Shown here: piece after piece, positions 16,498-25,290 of the stretch
How the letters are laid out: each line of letters opens with the position of its first letter
How positions within the stretch are numbered: the first letter of the stretch is position 1
From: Kitasatospora sp. NBC_01287
GTDB taxonomy: Bacteria > Actinomycetota > Actinomycetes > Streptomycetales > Streptomycetaceae
Direction: 5' to 3'
DNA length: 64,000 nt
Assembly: GCF_026340565.1 (NCBI RefSeq)
Contig: NZ_JAPEPB010000001.1
Coordinates: 6,050,001-6,114,000, forward strand
Notes under the pieces: generated by a model
What the model saw: only the letters and a program-made list of their open reading frames with translations
The model's database searches: none
What the model was told of the DNA's origin: nothing
Made by a program: the position numbers and the translations under genes

Positions 16498-17616
16498 ATG
16501 GACGCACTGCGTTTGATCAAGACCACCCGCCACGCGCTCGCCGAGGCCAGGACGGTCCCGGACGTGCTCTCCGAGGCCTGGCAGACCGCCTCGCTCACGG
16601 CGGCGCTGGCCGAACGCCTGACCGGCCACCCGGCCGCAGAGGTGGCCTCCGTCGCCCAGGCGCTGGCCCGGGTCGGCGGTCACGCCGCCGGGCTGCTGGA
16701 GGCGGTGGCCGATCCGCCGGAGGGCGGCGACTGGGCCGCGGCCGGCCGGGCCGAGCGGCTCAGCCGGATCGGTGAGCTCGGGCCGGTGCTCTCGCAGTTG
16801 CGGCTGCTCCTCGCCGAGGTCGCCGAGGCGCTGGTCGCTGTTGCCGGGTCGACCGATTCGGTGGCGCAGGGCGCCTACTGGCTGGCCATCGACGGGCTCG
16901 ACGCCAGCGCCGAATGCCGCTCGTTGGTCATCGAACTGCTCCGGTTGCTGCGCCGCGGCGTCGTCGGGGGGCCGCTGGCCGAGCCGGGCGCCGATCCGGC
17001 GCAGGTCCCGCCCGCAGGTCCGCCGGGGCGTGCGGCGCCGCACTCGGCGCCGGCCTCGGTGCGCTGGTCGGAGGGCGGGCGGCCCGGCGGACCGCCGAGC
17101 CGCGTCCCGGGCCCGGCGAACGCCGACCCGGCCGAGGGCGCCCCGACGTGCTCGGATCCGGCGGTGACGGAGCCGGGGGCCGAGTCCGGGCCGGCCGCGG
17201 GGGCGGAGCCCGCCGAGGCGGTGTCGGCGCAGCCGGAGGAGGGGCCGGTAGAGGAGGGGCCTGTGGAGGAGGAGCCGGTCGACGATCAGGTGCGACTGGT
17301 GATCACCCTCACCCCGCCACCTGCCGGGGCCTACCGGGCGGCGGGGCCGCCGGCCTCGGCGGCGCCGGAGCGCTCTGTCGCCCGAGCACCGGAGGCCTCC
17401 AGGTCGGCGCGGAACTCCTCGGCGAGACCGCCCGGTTCCGAGACCCGGGCCGGTCCGAGATCGGCACCCAGGTCGGCCAGGTCGGCGTTGAGCGAGGCGA
17501 GCAGCTCCTGCATCTGGTCCAGCAGGCTCTTGGTCGCGTCCTGCTGCGGTGCGACGGGCGCCTCGTATCTGGGCTCGGACATGAGGGGGACCCTCCAGTT
17601 CGGGGGTGCGGCGTGA
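16498..17616 (+). CDS. DUF6099-like protein with long low-complexity tail
   Basis: 372 residues from ATG 16498 (MDALRLIKTTRHALAEARTVPDVLSEAWQ). The first ~150 residues are helical and Ala/Leu-rich, resembling the streptomycete DUF6099 family of unknown function; the family name is from memory and not checked. Residues ~155-275 are Pro/Ala/Gly/Glu-rich, with an acidic repeat EEGPVEEGPVEEEPV. From about residue 275 the frame is read antisense through an apparently real gene on the minus strand (17331-17582), so the last ~95 residues may be meaningless or the stop may have been lost. A longer frame opens at 16405, but the core begins at 16498. Confidence 0.6.
   Translation: MDALRLIKTTRHALAEARTVPDVLSEAWQTASLTAALAERLTGHPAAEVASVAQALARVGGHAAGLLEAVADPPEGGDWAAAGRAERLSRIGELGPVLSQLRLLLAEVAEALVAVAGSTDSVAQGAYWLAIDGLDASAECRSLVIELLRLLRRGVVGGPLAEPGADPAQVPPAGPPGRAAPHSAPASVRWSEGGRPGGPPSRVPGPANADPAEGAPTCSDPAVTEPGAESGPAAGAEPAEAVSAQPEEGPVEEGPVEEEPVDDQVRLVITLTPPPAGAYRAAGPPASAAPERSVARAPEASRSARNSSARPPGSETRAGPRSAPRSARSALSEASSSCIWSSRLLVASCCGATGASYLGSDMRGTLQFGGAA
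17331..17582 (-). CDS. Small acidic helical protein of unknown function
   Basis: 83-residue protein starting MSEPRYEAPVAPQQDATKSLLDQMQELLASLNADLADLGADLG. The segment 17-45 is an amphipathic helix with heptad-like leucines; the remainder is Ala/Glu-rich. A good ribosome binding site (CTGGAGGG, 8 bases before the ATG) supports it being real. It lies wholly inside, and antisense to, the 3' end of the DUF6099-like gene. No family was recognised. Confidence 0.6.
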   Translation of the reverse strand: MSEPRYEAPVAPQQDATKSLLDQMQELLASLNADLADLGADLGPARVSEPGGLAEEFRADLEASGARATERSGAAEAGGPAAR

Positions 17617-17876
17617 TGCGGTGGTGGGGGCGTGTGACCCCGTCGCTCCAACGACCCCCGGTAGCGGCGGGTCACCTCGGACCACCCGATGCGGTCCACC
17701 TGGTCCGATGCCTCAGCCCCTCGGGTGACCCGGGCTTGCCCAGCCCCCTGCAGTTGCACTATGTCCCGTCCGTAGCCCTCAGCCTCAGCCTCCTCCTTCC
17801 CCGTCCCCGCGCCCCTTGCCGGTGCTCGGTGCTCGGTGCTCGGTGCTCGGCAGCCTGTGGGGCCGGGCCTGACACG
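17583..17876. other. Intergenic DNA with 7-bp tandem repeat
   Basis: Apart from the last 34 bases of the DUF6099-like frame, no gene was found. Four tandem copies of GGTGCTC (17821-17848) are the only striking element; the segment should also contain the promoter of the small minus-strand gene. Confidence 0.6.
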
Positions 17877-17922
17877 CCGGTGGGCCCAGGCCGTGCCGTG
17901 CGGCACAACCCGGGCCCACCGG
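17877..17922 (-). terminator. Probable dapD terminator
   Basis: 11-bp perfect arms (17877-17887 and 17912-17922) enclose a smaller GTGCCGTGCGGCAC hairpin, about 45 bases after the dapD stop in its transcription direction. Confidence 0.65.
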
Positions 17923-17966
17923 TGGAGTAGGGCGGGGCGTTGGAGCACCCCAGTTCGGATCGGAGG

Positions 17967-18959
17967 TCAGTTGTGCGCGTGCAGCTCGGTGTTCAGACCG
18001 CCCCAAGAACCGGAGCGGGCGATCACCTCGACCGCGCCGGACTGCGAGTTCCGACGGAACAGCAGGTTGTCCTGACCGGACAGCTCCACCGCCTTGCCGA
18101 CGGTGCCGTCCGGCAGGGTGACCCGGGTTCCGGCGGTCACGTACAGGCCCGCCTCGACCACGCAGTCGCTGCCCAGCGAGATGCCGATGCCCGCGTTGGC
18201 GCCCAGCAGACAGCGCTCGCCCACCGAGACGATCTGCTTGCCGCCGCCCGACAGGGTTCCCATGATCGAGGAGCCACCGCCGATGTCGCTGTGGTCGCCG
18301 ACCACCACACCGGCGCTGATCCGGCCCTCCACCATCGAGGTGCCCAGCGTGCCCGCGTTGAAGTTCACGAAGCCCTCGTGCATCACCGTGGTGCCGGCGG
18401 CCAGGTGGGCGCCGAGGCGGACCCGGTCGGCGTGCGCGATCCGCACACCGCTCGGCGCGACGTAGTCGGTCATCCGTGGGAACTTGTCGATCCCGTAGAC
18501 GGCCAGCTGGCCGCCCTCGGCGCGCACCGCGAGGCGGGCCCGCTCGACCAGCTCCACCGGGACGGGGCCGATGCTCGTCCAGGCCACGTTCGCCAGCAGG
18601 CCGAACATGCCGTCCAGGTTCTGGCCGTGCGGCTGGACCAGCCGGTGGCTCAGCAGGTGCAGGCGCAGGTAGATGTCGTGCGCGTCCAGCGGCTTCTCGT
18701 CGAGCGAGCCGATCGTGGTGCGCACGGCCACGACCTCGACCCCGCGCCGGGCATCGCCGCGCAGTGCGGCACCGGCGCCGGCACCGAGCTCGGCCTCGGC
18801 CTGCTCGGCGGTCAGGCGGACGGTGCCGGAGGGGCCGGGCTGGTCGGTCAGCTCGGGGGCGGGGAACCAGGTGTCGAGAACGGTGCCGTCGGCGGCGATG
18901 GTCGCCAGGCCGGCGGCGACGGCACCACGGGAGGGAGCGGAAGTCGTTTCAGCAGTCAC
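17967..18959 (-). CDS. dapD: 2,3,4,5-tetrahydropyridine-2,6-dicarboxylate N-succinyltransferase
   Basis: 330-residue acyltransferase of the succinylase branch of lysine/diaminopimelate synthesis; it transfers succinyl from succinyl-CoA to tetrahydrodipicolinate. The C-terminal half is a left-handed beta helix of hexapeptide repeats ([27 protein letters not shown], then [17 protein letters not shown] and [14 protein letters not shown]). The long N-terminal domain is of the actinobacterial DapD type. GTG 18959 is chosen because TACCGT (18967-18972) ends 7 bases before it, a leaderless promoter; GTG 18968 is a less likely alternative. It is divergent from hen1. Confidence 0.93.
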   Translation of the reverse strand: MTAETTSAPSRGAVAAGLATIAADGTVLDTWFPAPELTDQPGPSGTVRLTAEQAEAELGAGAGAALRGDARRGVEVVAVRTTIGSLDEKPLDAHDIYLRLHLLSHRLVQPHGQNLDGMFGLLANVAWTSIGPVPVELVERARLAVRAEGGQLAVYGIDKFPRMTDYVAPSGVRIAHADRVRLGAHLAAGTTVMHEGFVNFNAGTLGTSMVEGRISAGVVVGDHSDIGGGSSIMGTLSGGGKQIVSVGERCLLGANAGIGISLGSDCVVEAGLYVTAGTRVTLPDGTVGKAVELSGQDNLLFRRNSQSGAVEVIARSGSWGGLNTELHAHN

Positions 18960-18972
18960 ATCGTGCACGGTA
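18960..18972 (-). promoter_or_regulatory. Leaderless dapD promoter
   Basis: On the minus strand TACCGT (18967-18972) is followed by 7 bases and then the GTG start; no Shine-Dalgarno sequence is seen. Confidence 0.6.
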
Positions 18973-19093
18973 GCCAATTCCGGCCGAGCCTGCCGAAACC
19001 GCCCGGGCAGCGGACAGCTGTGGCGGTCCGCCGAGCCTGCGCGGTCACTTCCGGTCGCGGCAAAACCACGTGCCCCGGCCCTCCGGTGACCGG

Positions 19094-19106
19094 AATACTG
19101 CACCAG
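19094..19106 (+). promoter_or_regulatory. Probable leaderless promoter of hen1-pnkp
   Basis: AATACT (19094-19099) lies 7 bases before GTG 19107. It differs from TAnnnT at the first base, so it is weaker support than at other genes here. No ribosome binding site is visible. Confidence 0.45.
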
Positions 19107-20855
19107 GTGTTCATTTCGATCTCCACCACAGGCACCGCCGCGCACCCGGCCACCGACCTGGGTTACCTGCTGCACAAGCATCCCGGGAAGGCACAGCGCT
19201 TCAGCACGTCCCACGGCGAGGCGCACGTCTTCTACCCCGAGGCGGGCGAGCAGCGGTGTACGGCCGCACTCCTGCTGGATGTCGACCCGGTCGCGCTGGT
19301 CCGGCGCAGCCGGGGCCACGCCAAGGGTGCCTCCTCGGCTGCGGCCGGCGCGGCTGCCCTCTCCCAGTACGTCAACGACCGCCCGTACGCGGCGTCCTCG
19401 CTGCTGGCGGTCGCGCTGCGCTCGGTGTTCCGCACGGCGATGAAGGGGGCCTGCGAGCAGCGCCCCGGGCTCGCCGAGCAGCCGCGCGAACTGACCGTGG
19501 TGCTGCCCGCCGTGGCGGCGGGCGGTGGCGAAGAGCGCACGCCCGGCGAGCGGTCACTGGTCGAGCGGCTCTTCGAACCGCTCGGCTGGCAGGTCACGGC
19601 TTCGGCGATCCCGTTGGACGAGACCTTTCCCGCCTGGGGCGACTCGCGCTACAAGCGGCTGGAGCTGACCGGGACCCTGCTGCTGGCGGACGCGCTCCAG
19701 CAGCTCTACGTGTTGCTGCCGGTGCTGGACGGCGCCAAGCACTACTGGGTCGCCCCGGACGAGGTGGACAAGCTGCTCGCAGCGGGGGAGGGCTGGCTCG
19801 CGGACCATCCGGACCACGCCCTGATCACCCGCCGCTACCTCCACCGCCGCTGGTCGCTGGCGAACGAGGCGCTGCGCCGCCTGGAGCTGGCCCGGCTCGC
19901 CGAGGCCGACGACAGCGAGGCCGAGGAGCTGGACAACGCGGTCGCCCTGGACCCGGAGAGCGGTGAGCCCACGGTGACCAGCAGCCTGGTCGGCACCATG
20001 GCGGAGCCCGTTGCCGTCGTCCCCGCCAGGGTGAGCGCCGATGCCGGTACAGGCGATACCGGTGCGGGCGCTGCCGAGGCGCCGGCCGCTGCCGAGGCCG
20101 ATGGGGCGGGCAAGCTCGTCCCACTGGCCCGCCGGCGCCGGGCGGCCATCGTCGCGCTGCTGGCCGAGGTGGGCGCCGCCCGGGTGCTCGATCTCGGCTG
20201 CGGTCAGGGAGAGCTGGTCGGCGAGCTGCTCAAGGAGAAGCGGATCACCGAGGTCCTCGGGGTCGACGTCTCCACGAGCGCGCTGGCCGCTGCCGCTCGC
20301 AAGCTGCGACTGGAGCGGCTGCCGGAGCGTCAGGCGGCACGGGTGCGCCTGGTGCAGGGCGCGCTGACCTACACCGACGCCCGGCTCAAGGGGTACGACG
20401 CGGCGGTGCTCTGCGAGGTGATCGAGCATCTGGACCTGCCCAGGCTCCCGGCGCTGGAGTACGCGGTGTTCGGCGCCGCGCGCCCGGCCACGGTGATCGT
20501 CACCACGCCCAACGCCGAGTACAACGTCCGCTGGGAGAGCCTCCCGGCGGGCCACCACCGCCACGCCGACCACCGCTTCGAGTGGGATCGCGCCGAGTTC
20601 CGCGCCTGGGCCGAGCAGGTGGCGGCCAACTACGGGTACACCGTGGCCTTCCATCCGGTCGGCCCGGAGGACCCGCAGGTCGGCCCGCCGACCCAGCTCG
20701 CCATGTTCCGCCACGGCATCGAGCCCGCCACGGCCTCCGCCGGGGCCCCCGAGCCCGCTACCGACTCCGCTACCGCCTCCGAGCCCGAGCCCGCTACCGC
20801 CCCCGAGCCCGCTACCGCCACCGCCACCGCCCCTGAGAGGAGCGCACCCCGATGA
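19107..20855 (+). CDS. hen1: Bacterial Hen1: 3'-terminal RNA ribose 2'-O-methyltransferase
   Basis: 582-residue RNA repair enzyme. The N-terminal ~240 residues ([27 protein letters not shown]...) are the bacterial Hen1 domain that activates the Pnkp ligase module. The C-terminal methyltransferase has [15 protein letters not shown] (about residue 360) and the metal-binding signature E437-x2-E440-H441 (CEVIEHLD), with histidines in GHHRHADH (483-489). Bacterial Hen1 methylates the 2'-OH of the 3'-terminal nucleotide of cleaved tRNA before Pnkp seals it, so the repaired site resists the same ribotoxin again. The two domains are joined by an Ala/Glu/Gly linker, and the last ~40 residues are Pro-Ala-Thr repeats. 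The stop overlaps pnkp (ATGA). Confidence 0.95.
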   Translation: MFISISTTGTAAHPATDLGYLLHKHPGKAQRFSTSHGEAHVFYPEAGEQRCTAALLLDVDPVALVRRSRGHAKGASSAAAGAAALSQYVNDRPYAASSLLAVALRSVFRTAMKGACEQRPGLAEQPRELTVVLPAVAAGGGEERTPGERSLVERLFEPLGWQVTASAIPLDETFPAWGDSRYKRLELTGTLLLADALQQLYVLLPVLDGAKHYWVAPDEVDKLLAAGEGWLADHPDHALITRRYLHRRWSLANEALRRLELARLAEADDSEAEELDNAVALDPESGEPTVTSSLVGTMAEPVAVVPARVSADAGTGDTGAGAAEAPAAAEADGAGKLVPLARRRRAAIVALLAEVGAARVLDLGCGQGELVGELLKEKRITEVLGVDVSTSALAAAARKLRLERLPERQAARVRLVQGALTYTDARLKGYDAAVLCEVIEHLDLPRLPALEYAVFGAARPATVIVTTPNAEYNVRWESLPAGHHRHADHRFEWDRAEFRAWAEQVAANYGYTVAFHPVGPEDPQVGPPTQLAMFRHGIEPATASAGAPEPATDSATASEPEPATAPEPATATATAPERSAPR

Positions 20856-23494
20856 CCGACCGGACGCAGCACACCGCCGATTCCGTGCCCGAACCCCGGC
20901 GCCTGCCCGTCACCGATCTCTCCCTCGTGGTCCTGGTCGGCACCAGCGGCTCGGGCAAGTCCAGCTTCGCCCGTCAGCACTTCGCGACCACCCAGGTGAT
21001 CTCCTCCGACTACTGCCGCGGCCTGGTCTCGGACGACGAGAACGACCAGTCCGCCTCGGCCGATGCCTTCGAGCTGCTGCACTACATCGTCGGCAAGCGG
21101 CTGGCGGCCGGCCGGCTCACCGTGGTCGACGCGACCAACGTGCAGCCCGCCGCGCGCAAGCAGCTGGTCGCGCTCGCCCGCGCGCACGACGTGCTGCCGA
21201 TCGCGATCGTGCTGGACGTGCCGCCGGGCGTCTGCGCCGAGCGCAACCTCACCCGCCCCGACCGCGACTTCGGCCCGCACGTGATCCAGCGCCAGCACCG
21301 CGAGCTCCGCCGCTCGCTGAACGGCCTGGAGCGCGAGGGCTTCCGCAAGGTCCACCACCTGCGTGGGGTGGCCGAGGTGGCAGCCGCCGAGATCGTCCTG
21401 GAGAAGCGCTGGAACGACCTGCGCGAGCGCACCGGCCCGTTCGACCTGGTCGGTGACATCCACGGCTGCCGGGCCGAGTTGGAGACCCTGCTCGGCCGCC
21501 TCGGCTACCGCCTCACCCGCGACGAGCAGGGCCGCGCGGTGGACGCGGCGCACCCCGAGGGCCGCACCGCGGTCTTCGTCGGCGACCTGGTCGACCGGGG
21601 CCCGGACACCCCGGGCGTGCTGCGCCTGGTGATGGGCATGGTGGCCGCCGGCCACGCGCTCTGCGTGCCCGGCAACCACGAGAACAAGCTCGGGCGGGCG
21701 ATGAGCGGTCGTCAGGTCACCGTCGCGCACGGCCTGCGCGAGTCGCTGGACCAACTGGCCGCCGAGCCGGAGGAGTTCCGCGTCGAGGTGCGGGCCTTCA
21801 TGCGGGACCTGGTCAGCCACTACCTGCTGGACGGCGGTCGGCTGGTGGTCTGCCACGCGGGCCTGCCGGAGAAGTACCACGGCCGCAACTCGGGCCGGGT
21901 CCGCTCGCACGCGCTCTACGGCGACACCACCGGCGAGACCGACGAGTTCGGCCTGCCGGTGCGCTACCCGTGGGCGGAGGAGTACCGGGGCTCGGCGCTG
22001 GTGGTCTACGGGCACACCCCGGTGCCGGCGGCGAGCTTCCTCAACAACACCATCTGCCTGGACACCGGCTGCGTCTTCGGCGGCAGCCTCACCGCGCTGC
22101 GCTACCCGGAGCGCGAGCTGGTCAGCGTCCCGGCCGAGCAGGAGTGGTACGCGCCGGTCCGTCCGCTGATCAGCGACGCCCCGGGCGCCCGGGAGGGACG
22201 TCCGCTGGACCTGGCCGACGTCGCGGGCCGCCGCGTGGTGGAGACCTCGCTGCACGGCCGGGTCTCGGTGCGCGAGGAGAACGCGGCCGCCGCGCTGGAG
22301 GTGATGAGTCGCTTCGCGCTCGACCCCAGGCTGCTGGCCTACTTGCCGCCGACCATGGCGCCGAGCGCCACCTCCCGGCGCGCGGGCTACCTGGAGCACC
22401 CCGAGGAGGCCTTCTTCGCCTACCGCGCGGACGGGGTGCGGGAGGTCGTCTGCGAGGAGAAGCACATGGGTTCGCGAGCCGTGCTGCTGGTGGCCCGCGA
22501 CCCGCAGGCGCTGGAGCGGCGCTTCGGCCTGTCCGGGCCCGGCGCGGTCTGGACCAGGACGGGGCGCGCCTTTCTCGGCGACCAGCAGCTGACCGAGGCA
22601 CTGCTGGCGCGGGTGCGTGCGGCCGCCGAACGCGCCGGGCTCTTCACCGAGCTGGCCACCGACTGGCTGCTGCTGGACGCCGAGCTGCTGCCCTGGTCGC
22701 TCAAGGCGGTGGAACTGCTGCGCCGTCAGTACGCGGCGGTCGGGGCGGCGGCCGGGGCCGCGCTGCCCGAGGTGCTCGCGGCGCTGGAGCAGGCCCGCGC
22801 CCGGGGGATCGAGGGGCTGGCCGAGCTGACCGAGCGGCACCGCCGCCGAGCGATCGACGCCGAGGCGTTCAGTGCGGCATACCGCCGCTACTGCTGGCCC
22901 ACCGAAGGGCTGACCGGTGTGCGGCTGGCGCCGTTCCAAGTGCTGGCCGCCGAGGGCGCCAACCTGGCGGTGCGCCCGCACGACGAGCACCTCGGTTGGC
23001 TCGACCGCCTGGTCGCGGCGGACGAGCAGTGGGTCAAGGAGTCCGCCGAGGCGGGGGCCGAGCAGCTCGAACCGCTGCTGCGGGCGACCGGGCGCCTGGT
23101 GGTCGACACCGAGGACGAGGCCTCGATCGCGGCCGGAATCACCTGGTGGGAGGAGCTGACCGCGGTCGGCGGCGAGGGCATGGTGGTCAAGCCGCTGGCC
23201 TCGCTGGTCCGCGGTGTCGCGGGGGAGGGGCGGCCCGGTGGCCTGGTGCAGCCGGGGCTGAAGGTCCGCGGCCGGGAGTACCTGCGGCTGATCTACGGTC
23301 CGGACTACACCGAGCACCTCGACGCGCTGCGCCAGCGGGCCCTCGGGCACAAGCGCTCGCTCGCGCTGCGTGAGTATGCGCTGGGCCTGGAGGCGCTGGA
23401 CCGGCTGGCCGGTGGCGAGCCGCTCTGGCGGGTGCACGAGCCGGTCTTCGCCGTGCTGGCCCTGGAGTCCGAGCCAGTGGACCCGCGCCTCTAG
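20852..23494 (+). CDS. pnkp: Pnkp: polynucleotide kinase-phosphatase-ligase
   Basis: 880-residue three-domain RNA end-healing and sealing enzyme, coupled to hen1 by ATGA. The 5'-kinase domain has Walker A GTSGSGKS (30-37). The calcineurin-like 2',3'-phosphatase has GDIHGCR (201-207), GDLVDRGPDTPG and GNHENK (274-279). The C-terminal adenylyltransferase (ligase) has motif I EEKHMGSRAV with the nucleotidyl lysine K537 and a motif V-like GEGMVVKP near residue 775. In characterised systems Pnkp is a weak ligase alone and needs the Hen1 N-domain for sealing. All three active sites look intact. A 12-bp hairpin 107 bases downstream ends the two-gene operon. Confidence 0.95.
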   Translation: MTDRTQHTADSVPEPRRLPVTDLSLVVLVGTSGSGKSSFARQHFATTQVISSDYCRGLVSDDENDQSASADAFELLHYIVGKRLAAGRLTVVDATNVQPAARKQLVALARAHDVLPIAIVLDVPPGVCAERNLTRPDRDFGPHVIQRQHRELRRSLNGLEREGFRKVHHLRGVAEVAAAEIVLEKRWNDLRERTGPFDLVGDIHGCRAELETLLGRLGYRLTRDEQGRAVDAAHPEGRTAVFVGDLVDRGPDTPGVLRLVMGMVAAGHALCVPGNHENKLGRAMSGRQVTVAHGLRESLDQLAAEPEEFRVEVRAFMRDLVSHYLLDGGRLVVCHAGLPEKYHGRNSGRVRSHALYGDTTGETDEFGLPVRYPWAEEYRGSALVVYGHTPVPAASFLNNTICLDTGCVFGGSLTALRYPERELVSVPAEQEWYAPVRPLISDAPGAREGRPLDLADVAGRRVVETSLHGRVSVREENAAAALEVMSRFALDPRLLAYLPPTMAPSATSRRAGYLEHPEEAFFAYRADGVREVVCEEKHMGSRAVLLVARDPQALERRFGLSGPGAVWTRTGRAFLGDQQLTEALLARVRAAAERAGLFTELATDWLLLDAELLPWSLKAVELLRRQYAAVGAAAGAALPEVLAALEQARARGIEGLAELTERHRRRAIDAEAFSAAYRRYCWPTEGLTGVRLAPFQVLAAEGANLAVRPHDEHLGWLDRLVAADEQWVKESAEAGAEQLEPLLRATGRLVVDTEDEASIAAGITWWEELTAVGGEGMVVKPLASLVRGVAGEGRPGGLVQPGLKVRGREYLRLIYGPDYTEHLDALRQRALGHKRSLALREYALGLEALDRLAGGEPLWRVHEPVFAVLALESEPVDPRL

Positions 23495-23600
23495 GGCAGC
23501 CGGTCCAGCACCAGCCGGTCCAGCACCAGCTGGCCCGGCACCGGCCAGCCCGGCCGGCCCGGCCGACCCGTGCGCAGGTCGGGCCTTCGCTGCGGTTCGA

Positions 23601-23629
23601 CGGCCACCCTGGCACCACCAGGGTGGCCG
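23601..23629 (+). terminator. Terminator of hen1-pnkp operon
   Basis: 12-bp perfect arms (23601-23612 and 23618-23629) with a five-base loop, ~107 bases after the pnkp stop and before the argF promoter. Confidence 0.75.
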
Positions 23630-23642
23630 TCGGCTTCGGCCT

Positions 23643-23680
23643 CCTGCATACAAATTCGATCTCTCGTATACTATTGCCAG
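23643..23680 (+). promoter_or_regulatory. argF promoter with probable ARG box
   Basis: TGCATACAAATTCGA (23645-23659) is AT-rich in a GC-rich genome and resembles the ArgR half-site (TGCATA/AATTCA). A -10 hexamer TATACT sits at 23667-23672, and the ARG-like sequence overlaps the -35 and spacer. ArgR repression by arginine is therefore likely. A ~60-base C/T-rich leader follows. Identification rests on resemblance to known ARG boxes. Confidence 0.6.
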
Positions 23681-23740
23681 GTCTCCCTCGCTCTTCCCCG
23701 TCCTCTCCTCCCTGTCCTTCGTCCCCCAGGAGCCCCGGCC

Positions 23741-24742
23741 ATGGCCTTGAACCTCAGGAATCGGCACTTCCTCAAGGAGCTCGACTTCACGGCTCAGGAG
23801 TTCCACTTCCTGGTCGACCTCGCTGCCCAGCTCAAGGCCGCCAAGTACGCGGGCACCGAGCAGCCGCGGCTGCGCGGCAAGAACATCGCGCTGATCTTCG
23901 AGAAGACCTCGACCCGGACCCGCTGCGCCTTCGAGGTGGCCGCCGCCGACCAGGGGGCCTCCACCACCTACCTGGACCCGGCCGGTTCGCAGATCGGCCA
24001 CAAGGAGTCGGCCAAGGACACCGCCCGGGTGCTCGGCCGGATGTTCGACGGCATCCAGTACCGCGGGCACGGTCAGGCGGTGGTCGAGGAGCTGGCCGCG
24101 TACGCCGGGGTGCCGGTCTGGAACGGCCTCACCGACGAGTGGCACCCCACCCAGATGCTGGCCGATCTGCTCACCGTCCGGGAGCACTGCGCCAAGCCGC
24201 TCGGCGAGGTCGCGCTCGCCTATCTCGGCGATGCCCGCAACAACATGGGCAACTCGCTGCTGATCACCGGCGCCCTGCTCGGCATGGACATCCGGATCGT
24301 CGCCCCGGAGCGGCTGTGGCCGGGAGAGGAGGTCCGCAGGGCTGCCGAGGGGCTCGCGGAGGTGAGCGGCGCCCGAATCACCCTCACCGAGGAGGTGGCC
24401 GCCGGAGTGGCCGGTGCGGACTTCCTCTACACCGACGTCTGGGTCTCGATGGGGGAGCCCAAGGAGGTCTGGGTCGAGCGGATCGAGCAGCTGAAGCCGT
24501 ACCAGGTCTCCATGGACACGGTGCGGGCCACCGGCAACCCGCAGGTCAAGTTCCTGCACTGCCTGCCGGCCTTCCACGACCTGGGTACCGAACTCGGCCG
24601 GCAGCTGTTCGAGGCCACCGGCCTGGCCGAGCTGGAGTGCACGGACGAGCTCTTCGAGTCCCCGCACTCCATCGTCTTCGACCAGGCCGAGAACCGGCTG
24701 CACTCGATCAAGGCCGTCCTGGTCGCCACCCTGGGTGCCTGA
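23741..24742 (+). CDS. argF: Ornithine carbamoyltransferase
   Basis: 333-residue enzyme that makes citrulline from ornithine and carbamoyl phosphate. Carbamoyl-phosphate binding motif STRTR starts at S57 ([13 protein letters not shown]), and the family signatures [11 protein letters not shown] and the catalytic-cysteine motif HCLPAFHD are present. [26 protein letters not shown] matches the longer bacterial OTC type, also called ArcB. Start ATG 23741 has CCAGGAG upstream. It stands alone as a single gene, not in an arginine biosynthesis operon or an arcABC cluster; the probable ARG box suggests a biosynthetic role. It is followed by a tandem repeat tract. Confidence 0.95.
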   Translation: MALNLRNRHFLKELDFTAQEFHFLVDLAAQLKAAKYAGTEQPRLRGKNIALIFEKTSTRTRCAFEVAAADQGASTTYLDPAGSQIGHKESAKDTARVLGRMFDGIQYRGHGQAVVEELAAYAGVPVWNGLTDEWHPTQMLADLLTVREHCAKPLGEVALAYLGDARNNMGNSLLITGALLGMDIRIVAPERLWPGEEVRRAAEGLAEVSGARITLTEEVAAGVAGADFLYTDVWVSMGEPKEVWVERIEQLKPYQVSMDTVRATGNPQVKFLHCLPAFHDLGTELGRQLFEATGLAELECTDELFESPHSIVFDQAENRLHSIKAVLVATLGA

Positions 24743-24850
24743 CCTCTGGCCTCTGACCTCTGACCTCTCACCTCTCGCGTCTGACCTCTGACCTCTGACC
24801 TCTGACGCCTGCGCGGGAGGCCTGTGCGGGAGGCCTGTGCGGGAGGCCGC
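24742..24850. repeat. Composite tandem repeats: CTGACCT 7-mer and GCGGGAGGCCTGT 13-mer
   Basis: Immediately after the argF stop there are about nine degenerate copies of a CTGACCT unit (24742-24809), then about three copies of GCGGGAGGCCTGT (24815-24850). The tract fills the gap to the converging PIN-domain gene. There is no unique spacer DNA, so it is not a CRISPR array. It may act as a fold-back terminator (GGCCTGTGCGGGAGGCC). Confidence 0.75.
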
Positions 24851-24858
24851 GCCGAGGC

Positions 24859-25278
24859 TCAGCCGCCGGACGCGGGCCGCTCGCCCGTGATCCCGCGGAT
24901 CTCGCAGCGCGGTCCGCTGGCCCGGCTGAGCCGCAGGTCGGCGGTGACCAGGGGTGCGCCGAGCAGCTCGGCGACCGCCACGTAGGCGGCGTCGTCGGGG
25001 GTCAGATTGTCCTTCAGCTCCCAGACCCGGCCGAGCAGCGGAGCCAGCTCCACCTTGCGGAACGCGATCCCGGGCAGCGCGGCGGCCACCGCCGCCACCT
25101 GCTCGGCGGTGTTCTCCTTGGCCAGGTAGCGTCCGCGCAGGGACTGCATCACCTCGATCAGCAGGTGCTCCGGCGCGGCCCACTCAGGGTCGGCCGCGAG
25201 CGCGGCCCGGGCGGCCACCCCACGCTCACCCTGCTCCGCCAGCGCCAGTACCAGAGCAGAGGCATCCACAACGATCAT
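24859..25278 (-). CDS. PIN-domain toxin-like ribonuclease (VapC family), no antitoxin gene beside it
   Basis: 139-residue PIN domain. The four acidic residues typical of VapC nucleases are present: D5 in MIVVDASALV, E42 in LLIEVMQSLRG, the D pair in LTPDDAAYVAVAELL (about 94-95) and D113 in LVTADLRLSR. VapC toxins cleave tRNA or rRNA and are held by a VapB antitoxin encoded just upstream. Here the 400 bases upstream encode no recognisable VapB, and ATG 25278 has its own leaderless promoter box (TAGCGT 6 bases before). It may be an orphan toxin, be controlled from a distance, or have become a housekeeping nuclease. Confidence 0.85.
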   Translation of the reverse strand: MIVVDASALVLALAEQGERGVAARAALAADPEWAAPEHLLIEVMQSLRGRYLAKENTAEQVAAVAAALPGIAFRKVELAPLLGRVWELKDNLTPDDAAYVAVAELLGAPLVTADLRLSRASGPRCEIRGITGERPASGG

Positions 25279-25290
25279 GGCCTCACGCTA
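25279..25290 (-). promoter_or_regulatory. Leaderless promoter of PIN-domain gene
   Basis: On the minus strand TAGCGT (25285-25290) precedes the ATG by 6 bases, so the gene seems to be transcribed on its own rather than behind an antitoxin gene. Confidence 0.6.

Noticed and set aside
24742-24850. Possible CRISPR array
   Set aside because: Units are 7 and 13 bp with no unique spacers, and no cas genes are near.
20630-25183. A 1517-codon minus-strand frame antisense to hen1, pnkp and argF
   Set aside because: High-GC DNA gives long open antisense frames; the product is His/Gln/Arg/Gly-rich without domains and opposes well-supported genes.
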